The notes under the pieces are model-generated. The model saw nothing but the letters and a program-made list of their open reading frames with translations, had not been told where the DNA came from and made no database searches. A stretch of DNA of 22,480 nt from JBEICQ01 sp040383885. Lineage in GTDB: Bacteria > Bacteroidota > Bacteroidia > UBA4408. Positions 1 to 7,547 of this stretch are shown here, piece by piece. A program made the position numbers and the translations under genes. Location: assembly GCA_040383885.1 (NCBI GenBank), contig JBEICQ010000028.1, positions 1-22,480 of the forward strand, read 5' to 3'. Each line of letters starts with the position of its first letter. The first letter of the stretch is position 1.

Positions 1-1614
1 AGCATGAGTTGGATCAATGGAACTGTTTCTCAGCAAATCACCTATTCGTATTACCTGGCTGCAAAACATGAAGGCAAAATTACCATTGGCAGTGCGAGTA
101 TTACCGCAAACGGAAAAACAATTAGCTCTAAGCCCATTACCATTGAAGTTGTAAAAGGAAACAACCAGAATGCATCCGCCCAAGGAAACGGAAGAAACGG
201 CAAATCTCAGTCGAATGAGAGTACTGACCTCGGAAACAATTTGTTTATCCGCACAGTACCTTCCAAGACGAAGGTATATTTGGGTGAAGTGTTTAGTGTT
301 ACCTACAAGTTGTATACACGTGTGAATATTCTTGACAATGCCCTCACCCACATGCCGTCGTTTAATGGCTTCTGGAGCGAAGAGATTAAGCAGCGTTCGA
401 ACGGCTTTCATGCAGAAAATATAGATGGCTTGCAGTACCAGGTGGCTGAGATTAAAAAAACCATTCTGGTTCCCCAACAAAGCGGCAAGTTAACGGTGGA
501 TCCTATTGAAATGGAAATTGTGACAAGGGTTCGTTCGCGCAACCAAAACAATGATCCCTTTGAGCAGTTCTTTAATATGGGCATGTTCGGCGGATATCAG
601 GATGTGAAGGTAAAAGTGAGCTCCAAACCTGTGGGAGTAGAAGTGCTCAATTTGCCGGCTGCCGGAAAACCTCAGGGCTTCTCAGGAGCTGTTGGCGAAT
701 ACTCGATGGAATGTTCGATGAAGCCATCCGGTCAGAAACTCAAAGCCAATGATGCAGGTAATGTTTTGTTTTCCATCAATGGAAAAGGCAACTTAAAATT
801 GGTGGATGCACCAAAAATAAATGTGCCTCCGGACATTGAAATCTACGATCCGAAAATCAATGACAAGCTAAACACATCAGAAGCCGGTATCAGTGGAAAA
901 CGAACCTTTGATTATCTCTTCATCCCAAGGCACGAGGGTTCATTTACCATTTCTCCTCCACCCTTTTCATACTTTGACCCCAGAAAAGAAAGATACATCA
1001 CCTTGCAAACACCTGAGTTCAATATAAAGGTGGAAAGAGGCAGTGGGGCGCAGGGAAAAAATCCGGTCATATCCTATTACAACAACAACCAAAAAACCAT
1101 TGCCCAGCTGGGTAACGACATTACCTATATCAAAACCAAAACAACATTAAAAAACAAAAAGCAGCCACTCTACGGCACCGGCCTGTTCTGGCTTTCTTGC
1201 GGACTACCGTTTTTATTACTGGGAGGCTATGCAGGATATGAAAAATACAGGTCGTCTACCATGAAAAACATGGCGGGAATCAGACAAAGAAGGGCAGGCA
1301 GAATAGCGGTTGAAAAACTTAAAACTGCCAAGGAGCTAATGGATAAAAACCAGGCCTCTGCATTTTACAAAGAAGTACTTAACGCCACCACCGGATACCT
1401 GGCAGACAAATACCGCATGCCTCTATCGGAAATGAGCAGGGATAGCATCGCAGAAATGCTCAGGACACAAGGCATCAATGAAGAAAAAGCTGCGTCTTTT
1501 GTTGCACTTATCAACCAGTGTGAGTTTGCCCAGTATGCGCCGGGGATTCATTCTTCTATGCAGAAAGATTATGCGGATGCCATCGCAGCCATTGAAAACA
1601 TAGAAAACACATAA
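1..1614 (+). CDS. batD: BatD family protein (5' end missing)
   Basis: This is the C-terminal 537 or so residues of a BatD-type protein; the reading frame is open to the left edge, so the N-terminus lies outside the window. BatD proteins belong to the Bat (Bacteroides aerotolerance) operon and are membrane-anchored with a large periplasmic part. What is visible: repeated beta-rich stretches (SWINGTVSQQITYSYYLAA near the left end, then YLGEVFSVTYKLYTRVNI), one clear membrane helix near in-window residues 391-411 (GTGLFWLSCGLPFLLLGGYA), and a charged helical cytoplasmic tail of about 120 residues. An Asn/Gly-rich linker sits around residues 52-72. It is followed after one base by batE, which strongly supports the family call. 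The role in oxygen tolerance is known from the family and disputed between species; it is not shown here. Confidence 0.88.
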   Translation, partial: SMSWINGTVSQQITYSYYLAAKHEGKITIGSASITANGKTISSKPITIEVVKGNNQNASAQGNGRNGKSQSNESTDLGNNLFIRTVPSKTKVYLGEVFSVTYKLYTRVNILDNALTHMPSFNGFWSEEIKQRSNGFHAENIDGLQYQVAEIKKTILVPQQSGKLTVDPIEMEIVTRVRSRNQNNDPFEQFFNMGMFGGYQDVKVKVSSKPVGVEVLNLPAAGKPQGFSGAVGEYSMECSMKPSGQKLKANDAGNVLFSINGKGNLKLVDAPKINVPPDIEIYDPKINDKLNTSEAGISGKRTFDYLFIPRHEGSFTISPPPFSYFDPRKERYITLQTPEFNIKVERGSGAQGKNPVISYYNNNQKTIAQLGNDITYIKTKTTLKNKKQPLYGTGLFWLSCGLPFLLLGGYAGYEKYRSSTMKNMAGIRQRRAGRIAVEKLKTAKELMDKNQASAFYKEVLNATTGYLADKYRMPLSEMSRDSIAEMLRTQGINEEKAASFVALINQCEFAQYAPGIHSSMQKDYADAIAAIENIENT

Positions 1615-1615
1615 C

Positions 1616-2371
1616 ATGAAAATGTACGCGCTTTCCCTCTTCATTTTTTTGTTTTTAGGCTCACCTGGGTTTGCCGCAAGTCCCTTTGAGCAGGGGAATG
1701 CATGGTATGCAAAAGGCAAGTATGCAGAAGCCATTAAATCATACAATGAAACAATAAATTCCGGCAAAGAAAGTGATGCTCTCTATTTTAATCTTGGCAA
1801 TGCCTACTTCAAAACAGATAGCCTGGCAAAAAGTATCTACTACTATGAAAAAGCACTCAAGTTAAATCCCAACGACGAGGATATTCAAAGAAACCTCGAT
1901 TTTGCAAGAGGGAGAATTACTGATAAGATAGAACCCCTTCCTCAACTCATTTTTTCCTCATGGTGGAACAGGTATATCACCTCACTTGAGGCAAATACAT
2001 GGGCTTTTATATGTATTTTTTCGTTTGTGCTTTCGGCATTGTTCTATTTCATCTTTATGCGGGCCTATCAACCTGTTATGCGTAAGTGGTTTTTCTGGGC
2101 GGGTACTTGCTTTTTGTGTGCAGGAATTTGGTTTGTCTTCACCACCGCTCAATCGAGTGATTATTTTTTCGGTAGTCAAAATGCCAGGGCTGTTGTATTT
2201 GAGGCCTCTGTTAATGTAAAGAGCGCACCCTCCGAAGAAGGCCTCATCCTCTTTGTGATCCACGAAGGAACAACCATCCGGGTGCAGGAAGAGAGCGAGG
2301 GATGGTTTCGCATCAGGCTTGACAATGGTAACAGCGGATGGGTAAAGTCCTCAGATATCAGGGTAATCTGA
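1616..2371 (+). CDS. batE: BatE family TPR/SH3 membrane protein
   Basis: 251 residues. Order of parts: signal peptide (1-20, ending GSPGFA), tetratricopeptide repeats at about 22-97 (FEQGNAWYAKGKYAEAIKSY, then ALYFNLGNAYFKTDSLAKSI), two membrane helices at about 128-148 and 158-178, and a bacterial SH3 domain at about 188-251 ending GNSGWVKSSDIRVI. TPR plus SH3 with two membrane spans directly after batD is the standard BatE layout in Bacteroidota. The start lies one base after the batD stop, so the two genes are translated from one message. TPR and SH3 domains suggest a scaffold in the periplasm that holds other Bat proteins or contacts peptidoglycan; that is inference. No gene in the same operon follows: a 125-bp gap comes next. 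Confidence 0.87.
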   Translation: MKMYALSLFIFLFLGSPGFAASPFEQGNAWYAKGKYAEAIKSYNETINSGKESDALYFNLGNAYFKTDSLAKSIYYYEKALKLNPNDEDIQRNLDFARGRITDKIEPLPQLIFSSWWNRYITSLEANTWAFICIFSFVLSALFYFIFMRAYQPVMRKWFFWAGTCFLCAGIWFVFTTAQSSDYFFGSQNARAVVFEASVNVKSAPSEEGLILFVIHEGTTIRVQEESEGWFRIRLDNGNSGWVKSSDIRVI

Positions 2372-2422
2372 TCCCGCTTTAGCAAATAAACTTCCTGTTG
2401 TTCAAAAATTTGTTTTGCTTTG

Positions 2423-2463
2423 ATTGGCTTTTAACATTTGACCAAAAACAAGAACAAGCCAAT
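2423..2463. repeat. Inverted repeat upstream of the aminotransferase gene
   Basis: ATTGGCTT at 2423-2430 is matched by its exact reverse complement AAGCCAAT at 2456-2463, with 25 bases between. A near copy of the right arm (AAGCCAAA) follows near 2480. It sits 33 bp before the start at 2497 and could be a regulator binding site or chance; no exact TAnnTTTG box is seen here, only TAATATTG at 2469-2476 with one mismatch. Confidence 0.25.
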
Positions 2464-2496
2464 TTGGTTAATATTGAGGCCAAGCCAAACTGCTGA

Positions 2497-3681
2497 ATGT
2501 TTGAAAATGAATCCATAAACTTTGACATCCTCCGTAAACGGGCATTTAACCTCCGATGGGCATCTGTTCCCGAGGGGGTGATTCCACTGACTGCTGCGGA
2601 TCCTGATTTTCCCTGTCCCCCACAAATTACCGAAGCCATACAAAAATTTGCCGCAGAAAGGTATTTTAGTTACGGCCACCCTGAGGGAATGAGTGAGTTG
2701 AAAGAAGCTGCGGCCCTTTTTTTTACACACAAAAGAAAAGTATCCATCTCCCCTGCGCATGTTTTGCCGGTAGACAGCGCCGCTTTTGGTATTCAGGTGG
2801 TTTGTAAAACTTATTTAAAACCCGGTGATGAAGCCATCATCTTTGATCCTGTAGATTTTCTTTTCCGCTATTGTATTGAGCAGGCCGGCGCCAGGGCCAT
2901 TACCTTTCCCATTCCGCCCGGCAATACACAAATTGATATTGATGCGCTGGAAGCTTGCATCACCAACAAAACAAAACTGATTTGCCTTTGCAACCCGCTG
3001 AATCCAACAGGTAAGGTTTTTAGCAAACAGGAACTCGAAGCCATTGGCGCACTGGCGGTCCGACACAATCTCAAGATATTAACTGATGAAATCTGGAGCG
3101 ACATTGTGTTTCCACCGGCTATATATACCTCAGTAGCATCCCTTTCTGAAGACATCAGCAAGCACTGCATCATCGTTACGGGATTTAGCAAGTCGTATGG
3201 CCTGGCAGGCTTAAGAATAGGTCTGCTGGCAGTTTCAGATGAATCCACCTTTAGACGATTGCTTGAAAATTCCCTGCACAATTCAACCGTTCATGGAGCG
3301 AACATCCTCTCACAAGTGGCTGCAGCAAAGGCACTCAATGCTTGTGGTGATTGGCTTGCATCATTTGTAAATCACCTGCATCAGATGCGTGACCTATGTG
3401 TGAGCCGCCTCAATGCTTTGCCGGGTGTTACCTGTCATCCGCCCGACGGTTGCTATGTGGCTTTCGCAAATATTACCCAAACGGGTAAATCAAGTGCCGA
3501 AGTGCATCAATGGCTATTAAATGAAGCCCGGGTAGCCGTAGTTCCCGGTCTCTCCCAGTGGTTCGGAGAAGGTGCAGAGGGCTATATCAGAATCAGTTTC
3601 GCCACCTCCAAAACCATCCTCGAAACAGCATTTGATCGCATGGAAAAATGCTTTCATCAAAACACTCATCATTTGCCATGA
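2497..3681 (+). CDS. PLP-dependent class I/II aminotransferase (MalY/PatB- or AspC-like)
   Basis: 394 residues, full length for fold-type I aminotransferases. Visible signatures: the N-terminal LTAADPDFPCPP segment, NPLNPTG at 166-172, TDEIW at 196-200 with D197 expected to contact the pyridine nitrogen, the PLP Schiff-base lysine K232 in GFSKSYGLAGLR, and a C-terminal carboxylate-binding arginine R365 in GYIRISFA. The N-terminus (INFD...RWASVPEGVIPLTAADPDF) resembles the MalY/PatB branch, which contains cystathionine beta-lyases and other C-S lyases, but the substrate cannot be read from the sequence; an aspartate or aromatic aminotransferase is also possible. The stop overlaps the next start as ATGA, so it is co-translated with the flavoprotein fusion downstream. 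The start at 2497 has no obvious Shine-Dalgarno sequence, which is usual here. Confidence 0.8.
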   Translation: MFENESINFDILRKRAFNLRWASVPEGVIPLTAADPDFPCPPQITEAIQKFAAERYFSYGHPEGMSELKEAAALFFTHKRKVSISPAHVLPVDSAAFGIQVVCKTYLKPGDEAIIFDPVDFLFRYCIEQAGARAITFPIPPGNTQIDIDALEACITNKTKLICLCNPLNPTGKVFSKQELEAIGALAVRHNLKILTDEIWSDIVFPPAIYTSVASLSEDISKHCIIVTGFSKSYGLAGLRIGLLAVSDESTFRRLLENSLHNSTVHGANILSQVAAAKALNACGDWLASFVNHLHQMRDLCVSRLNALPGVTCHPPDGCYVAFANITQTGKSSAEVHQWLLNEARVAVVPGLSQWFGEGAEGYIRISFATSKTILETAFDRMEKCFHQNTHHLP

Positions 3682-5636
3682 AATATGTCATCATCGGAGG
3701 TGGAATTGCGGGATTATCTGCCGGCATTTGTTTAAAAGGGATTGGGGCAAATGCAGTCATCTGTGAACGAATGGTTGGCATGCCTCATTCCGGACATGCC
3801 TTTTTAATGCAGGATGATGCACTGAACATCCTCGCACCGTTTGCAAAAAAATTATCCCTTGAATTTCCGGGCTACAGAATTGGAAAATACAACCTGAAAA
3901 GGCCTGATGGCAGAGAAGTAAAGCGTGTGCAACTGCATCAATGGAAGTGCGTCAGACGAAATGAATTCCTGGGCTTTTTGCAATCCCTTATTCCTTCAGA
4001 GATGATCAGGGATGGCCGCAAATTCTGTGGATTTATCAGGGAAGAAGGTGAAATTATTGGAGCACAGTTCGACAATGGAGATATTGAATATGGCGACATT
4101 TTTATTGGTTCAGATGGTGCCCATTCAAAAGTGCGCGAAGATATTTTCGGCAAGATTGATTACACACCGGTAGAGGTAACGGAGATTGTGGGAAGCTCGG
4201 TTCATCCGGATATCTATGAAAAGCATGTCCACACCTTTACTAAGTACCAGAGTGCTGAATATGGTTTGTCTTTTGGCATGATACCAACGGCCAGAAATGA
4301 GTTTGTTTGGTTTATCCAATACGACAGCCGGATGTTTCATTCTGAACACAAGACAGCGGAAGAAACACGCAAATTCTGTACAGATTTACTTGCAGATTTT
4401 CCGGATGAAGTTCATGAACTCATGGCATCCAGTGATTTTGAAAAATGTTACCTCTGGAAAACGCATGATTTTGAAGTTCTGAAAACTTTTCATCATGAAA
4501 ACACAGTGCTGATCGGAGATGCTGCACATCTTGCACTACCGTTTACAAGTGCCGGGGCAAGTAATGCCATCAATGATGCCAGTACACTTGCCACTTTGCT
4601 GAATGCGCATGAAGACCATCCGGCAGCCTTCAATGCCTATTACCGTTTTAGAAAAGAACATGTGAAGGAGCATCTTAAACTGGGAAGAAAACTGAAATAC
4701 AATTTCCTTAATCCACTCAAGGTCCATGAAGATGAAATTCGTGTGCCGCTTATCCCCGAAGAGATCGACAATACAGCTTTCAACAGAAGCAAACCTTTAC
4801 AGATTCAGTATTTCACCGATCCTGTTTGTTCCACCTGCTGGTCTATCCAACCCATTCTCAGAAAACTCAAACTGGAATACGACGAATTTATCAACATCGA
4901 ATACCGGATGGGAGGATTGCTAAAAACATGGGAAGATTTAAGCCGCAAACAGGGACCCATCCAAAGTCCCGAAGATGCAGCCCGTCACTGGGATATCGTA
5001 AGGGCACTCAATGAAATGCCTATGGATGGAAGTATCTGGCTCAACGATCCGCCCTATTCATCCTATCCTCCTTCGATTGCTTTTAAGGCAGCCCAGATGC
5101 AAAGTGAGGAAAAAGCCATTCTTTTCCTGAGAAGAATCAAGGAAATGATTTTTATGGAAAAAAAGAACATCATCAAATGGCGATACCTCGAAGATGCTGC
5201 TTTTGAACTAGGACTGGATGCAGCGAGACTTAAAAGAGATTTCGACGGGAAAGCACAAGAGAGATTTTCAGAAGACCTTGAACTTGCGGGCATGCTCGGC
5301 GTAACCGCCTTTCCTACCCTGTTCTTCGAAAACAACGCAGGCAAAAGACTCTCCATGAAAGGTTACCAAGACTATCGTCAGTTTGAGAAAATCATCCTGG
5401 AACTGATTCCTCATGCAAAGAAAAAAGAATACGACAAATCACCGCTTGGGCTTTTCAAATATTTTTATACCCTCACCACCAAAGAATTTTCTTTTCTCTC
5501 TGAAATTGGGATGGAGGAAACCGAAGCAATCCTCAACAGGCTGTGTGAAGAGGGCAAAATATCACAATACACAAGCAGCAGTGGGGTAATCTGGATCAAC
5601 AAATCCAGCGTGTTGTCAAACCTCAGGTATGCCTAA
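3678..5636 (+). CDS. FAD-dependent monooxygenase fused to a DsbA-fold SpxH/YjbH-like domain
   Basis: 652 residues from ATG 3678; an in-frame start at 3648 would lie in the upstream gene and adds nothing conserved before the flavin-binding strand. Residues 1-345 are a class A flavoprotein monooxygenase: GGGIAGLSAG (7-16) for FAD, IGSDGAHSKVR (144-154) for the DG motif, and LIGDAAHLALPF (278-289) for the GD motif. After a linker (about 346-373) comes a thioredoxin-fold domain: IQYFTDPVCSTCWSIQPILR with CxxC at C384/C387, a helical insertion, and a cis-proline at P546 (TAFPTLFF). Its layout matches the ClpXP adaptor SpxH/YjbH of Firmicutes as I recall that protein, including the WL..P.SS..PSIAFKAAQ stretch and the C-terminal helical tail. 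Bacteroidota carry such domains as separate DsbA-family proteins; fusion to a monooxygenase is unusual to me. No signal peptide, so cytoplasmic. The monooxygenase substrate is unknown. Coupled to the aminotransferase by ATGA overlap. Confidence 0.85.
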   Translation: MKYVIIGGGIAGLSAGICLKGIGANAVICERMVGMPHSGHAFLMQDDALNILAPFAKKLSLEFPGYRIGKYNLKRPDGREVKRVQLHQWKCVRRNEFLGFLQSLIPSEMIRDGRKFCGFIREEGEIIGAQFDNGDIEYGDIFIGSDGAHSKVREDIFGKIDYTPVEVTEIVGSSVHPDIYEKHVHTFTKYQSAEYGLSFGMIPTARNEFVWFIQYDSRMFHSEHKTAEETRKFCTDLLADFPDEVHELMASSDFEKCYLWKTHDFEVLKTFHHENTVLIGDAAHLALPFTSAGASNAINDASTLATLLNAHEDHPAAFNAYYRFRKEHVKEHLKLGRKLKYNFLNPLKVHEDEIRVPLIPEEIDNTAFNRSKPLQIQYFTDPVCSTCWSIQPILRKLKLEYDEFINIEYRMGGLLKTWEDLSRKQGPIQSPEDAARHWDIVRALNEMPMDGSIWLNDPPYSSYPPSIAFKAAQMQSEEKAILFLRRIKEMIFMEKKNIIKWRYLEDAAFELGLDAARLKRDFDGKAQERFSEDLELAGMLGVTAFPTLFFENNAGKRLSMKGYQDYRQFEKIILELIPHAKKKEYDKSPLGLFKYFYTLTTKEFSFLSEIGMEETEAILNRLCEEGKISQYTSSSGVIWINKSSVLSNLRYA

Positions 5637-5705
5637 AAGAATCTTGTAAACAATCTCTCCGGTATTTTCTGTACCCGTTCAGTTTCAGAAAAACAGACGG
5701 AAATA

Positions 5706-5731
5706 TCCCGCATTATGTTATTTTTGCGGGA
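5706..5731. repeat. Inverted repeat spanning the ricT promoter box
   Basis: TCCCGCA at 5706-5712 and its exact reverse complement TGCGGGA at 5725-5731 bracket 12 bases that contain most of the TATTTTTG box at 5719-5726. Because the dyad lies over the promoter and not clearly within the transcript, an operator is more likely than an RNA hairpin, if it is functional. Confidence 0.35.
5719..5726 (+). promoter_or_regulatory. TAnnTTTG promoter box for the ricT operon
   Basis: TATTTTTG matches the Bacteroidota -7 consensus TAnnTTTG exactly and ends 16 bases before the ATG at 5743. No TTTG is seen at the expected 19-21 bp upstream, so the -33 element is weak or absent. Confidence 0.5.
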
Positions 5732-5742
5732 AATAGAATTCA

Positions 5743-7077
5743 ATGAGTTGTAATAGTTGCGGCACAGGAAGTGATGGGCTACCAAAAGGTTGCAAGAACA
5801 ATGGTGCTTGTGGGATTGGCGGATGCAATACCAAGTTGGCGGTTTTCGACTGGCTCTCCAATATGCATGATGCCCCCGGTATGGAAGATTTTCCTATTGT
5901 TGAAGTACAGTTCAAGAACAGTCGTAAAGAATTTTTTAAAAAAGAAGAAACAATTCATCTTTATAAAGGCGATGTTGTAGCTGTTGAAGCAAGCTCCGGA
6001 CATGACATCGGCGTTGTATCACTTACAGGAGACCTGGTGAGATTGCAGATGAAAAAGCGCGGGGTAAAATCAGATGCTCCTGAAATCAAAAAGATTTTCA
6101 GAAAAGCCCGTCAGGCAGACATAGACAAATGGCAGGCCGCAAGAGAGCTGGAGGTTACTACCATGTACAAAGCAAGAACAATTGCCGTGAAGCTGGGTCT
6201 GCAAATGAAAATATCTGATGTGGAATACCAGGGCGACAAGTCCAAGGCCATCTTTTATTACACAGCAGACGAACGCGTTGACTTTCGTGAACTGATTAAA
6301 GTGCTGGCAGAAGAATTCAGGGTTCGGATAGAAATGAAACAAATTGGTGCCCGACAAGAAGCCAGCCGCCTGGGTGGGATAGGAAGTTGCGGCAGGGAAC
6401 TGTGTTGCTCAACCTGGCTCACTGATTTCAGAAGCGTTTCAACAAGCGCCGCCCGCTACCAGCAACTGTCTCTGAATCCACTCAAACTGGCCGGTCAATG
6501 CGGCAAACTAAAATGTTGTCTCAACTATGAGCTGGATTCTTACATGGATGCACTGAAAGGAATGCCCGACAGTGGCATCACGCTCCGGACAAAAGCAGGG
6601 AAAGCCTACCATCAAAAAACAGATATTTTTAAGCGCTTGTTCTGGTATACCTATGAAGACAAGCCCACCGAGTTTATTGCCTTGAAAGCTGATCGTGTGC
6701 GCGAGATTATTGACATGAACCGAAAGGAAGAATTTCCTGAAATGCTCGAGAATGAAAAGATCAGTATCGCACCCAAAAAGAGAGAGGATATGTTTTATGA
6801 GAATGTGGTTGGACAAGATAGTCTTACCCGCTTTGACAAAAAACAAAACCGTCAGCGCAAACCCATGCAGCGTAGTCGGAATCCTGAGGAGCGGCCAAGA
6901 AATACCACAGCTCGTGTTCAAAACACCAAAACCGATGGACAAGGAGTTGTTAACAAAACAACAAATTCAGGCCCAAATCCAAATCCAAATCCAAATCCAA
7001 ACCCAAACCCAAATCGAAACCGTAACCGAAACCGTTCCCGTAAAAACAAACCCAATCCTCCTCCGGGTGCTTCATGA
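5743..7077 (+). CDS. ricT: RicT/YaaT-like PSP1 domain protein
   Basis: 444 residues. The PSP1 C-terminal domain lies in roughly residues 80-325, and the cysteine signature is clear: SCGRELCC at 215-222 and GQCGKLKCCLNYE at 251-263. In Bacillus, YaaT (RicT) joins RicA and RicF in a complex binding iron-sulfur clusters and affecting RNase Y-dependent RNA processing; that partner set is not seen here, so the role in this organism is inferred only by family. An added N-terminal cysteine cluster (C3, C6, C17, C23, C28) could bind another metal centre. The last 100 residues are disordered and basic, ending in an Asn-Pro dipeptide run (411-424) and an Arg-Asn run (425-430) coded by tandem hexamers. 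It is the first gene of an operon; its stop overlaps the gldH start as ATGA. Confidence 0.85.
   Translation: MSCNSCGTGSDGLPKGCKNNGACGIGGCNTKLAVFDWLSNMHDAPGMEDFPIVEVQFKNSRKEFFKKEETIHLYKGDVVAVEASSGHDIGVVSLTGDLVRLQMKKRGVKSDAPEIKKIFRKARQADIDKWQAARELEVTTMYKARTIAVKLGLQMKISDVEYQGDKSKAIFYYTADERVDFRELIKVLAEEFRVRIEMKQIGARQEASRLGGIGSCGRELCCSTWLTDFRSVSTSAARYQQLSLNPLKLAGQCGKLKCCLNYELDSYMDALKGMPDSGITLRTKAGKAYHQKTDIFKRLFWYTYEDKPTEFIALKADRVREIIDMNRKEEFPEMLENEKISIAPKKREDMFYENVVGQDSLTRFDKKQNRQRKPMQRSRNPEERPRNTTARVQNTKTDGQGVVNKTTNSGPNPNPNPNPNPNPNRNRNRNRSRKNKPNPPPGAS
6973..7038 (+). repeat. Hexamer tandem repeat coding for Asn-Pro and Arg-Asn runs
   Basis: About seven CCAAAT-type units (CCAAAT then CCAAAC/CCCAAC-like variants) are followed by CGAAAC/CGTAAC-type units, about eleven hexamers in all, within the 3' end of the ricT-like gene. 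Six-base units keep the frame, so slippage would change tail length without breaking the gene. Confidence 0.85.
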
Positions 7078-7547
7078 GAAACTTTCTTTTGTTGCTTGCA
7101 ATGTGTTTTTGCATGACCTGGATGGCATGCGACTCCAGTCGTTTGTACGAAGAGAATAAGGTCATTGAAAACCAGCTATGGGAATCAAAAAACAGGATTC
7201 CCTTCTTGGTAGAAATTACAGATACCAACATCCGTTACAACATGTACATCAATGTGCGTAATGCAAGTGATTACCCTTTCAGCAACCTCTATCTTTTTAT
7301 GGAAACACGCTATCCCGGCGGTACATACTCCAAAGACACACTGGAGTGTATTCTTGCCGACGACAAGGGGCAATGGCTTGGAAACGGATCGGGAGATATT
7401 TGGGACAACCAGATTATCTTCAAGCGAAACATTCGGTTTCATAAAAAAGGGGTGTATACATTCACGCTCGAACAAGCCATGCGGCTTCAAAAACTACCAC
7501 AAATTCTCGATGTGGGCATCCGTATCGAAAAGGCCACAGGAAAATGA
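7074..7547 (+). CDS. gldH: Gliding motility lipoprotein GldH
   Basis: 157 residues. The N-terminus is a lipoprotein signal peptide with lipobox WMAC and lipidated cysteine C19. The mature part carries features I recognise from GldH: NKVIENQLWESKNRIPFLVEI, then NMYINVRNASDYPFSNLYLF, ETRYPGGTYSKDTLEC and a C-terminal LPQILDVGIRIEK. GldH is a small envelope lipoprotein required for gliding in Flavobacterium and tied to the type IX secretion system; its exact biochemical role is not settled. Presence here agrees with the T9SS-sorted cargo later in the window, though non-gliding Bacteroidota also keep gldH. Start overlaps the upstream stop (ATGA) and its own stop overlaps the next start (ATGA), so three proteins are translationally coupled. 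Confidence 0.9.
   Translation: MRNFLLLLAMCFCMTWMACDSSRLYEENKVIENQLWESKNRIPFLVEITDTNIRYNMYINVRNASDYPFSNLYLFMETRYPGGTYSKDTLECILADDKGQWLGNGSGDIWDNQIIFKRNIRFHKKGVYTFTLEQAMRLQKLPQILDVGIRIEKATGK

Noticed and set aside
3648..3677. Upstream ATG for the flavoprotein fusion
   Set aside because: It lies within the aminotransferase gene; ATG 3678 begins exactly at the first strand of the flavin-binding fold and forms an ATGA overlap.
6508..6942. 144-codon antisense frame in the ricT-like gene
   Set aside because: Opposite strand of a well-supported gene, with no recognisable domain.
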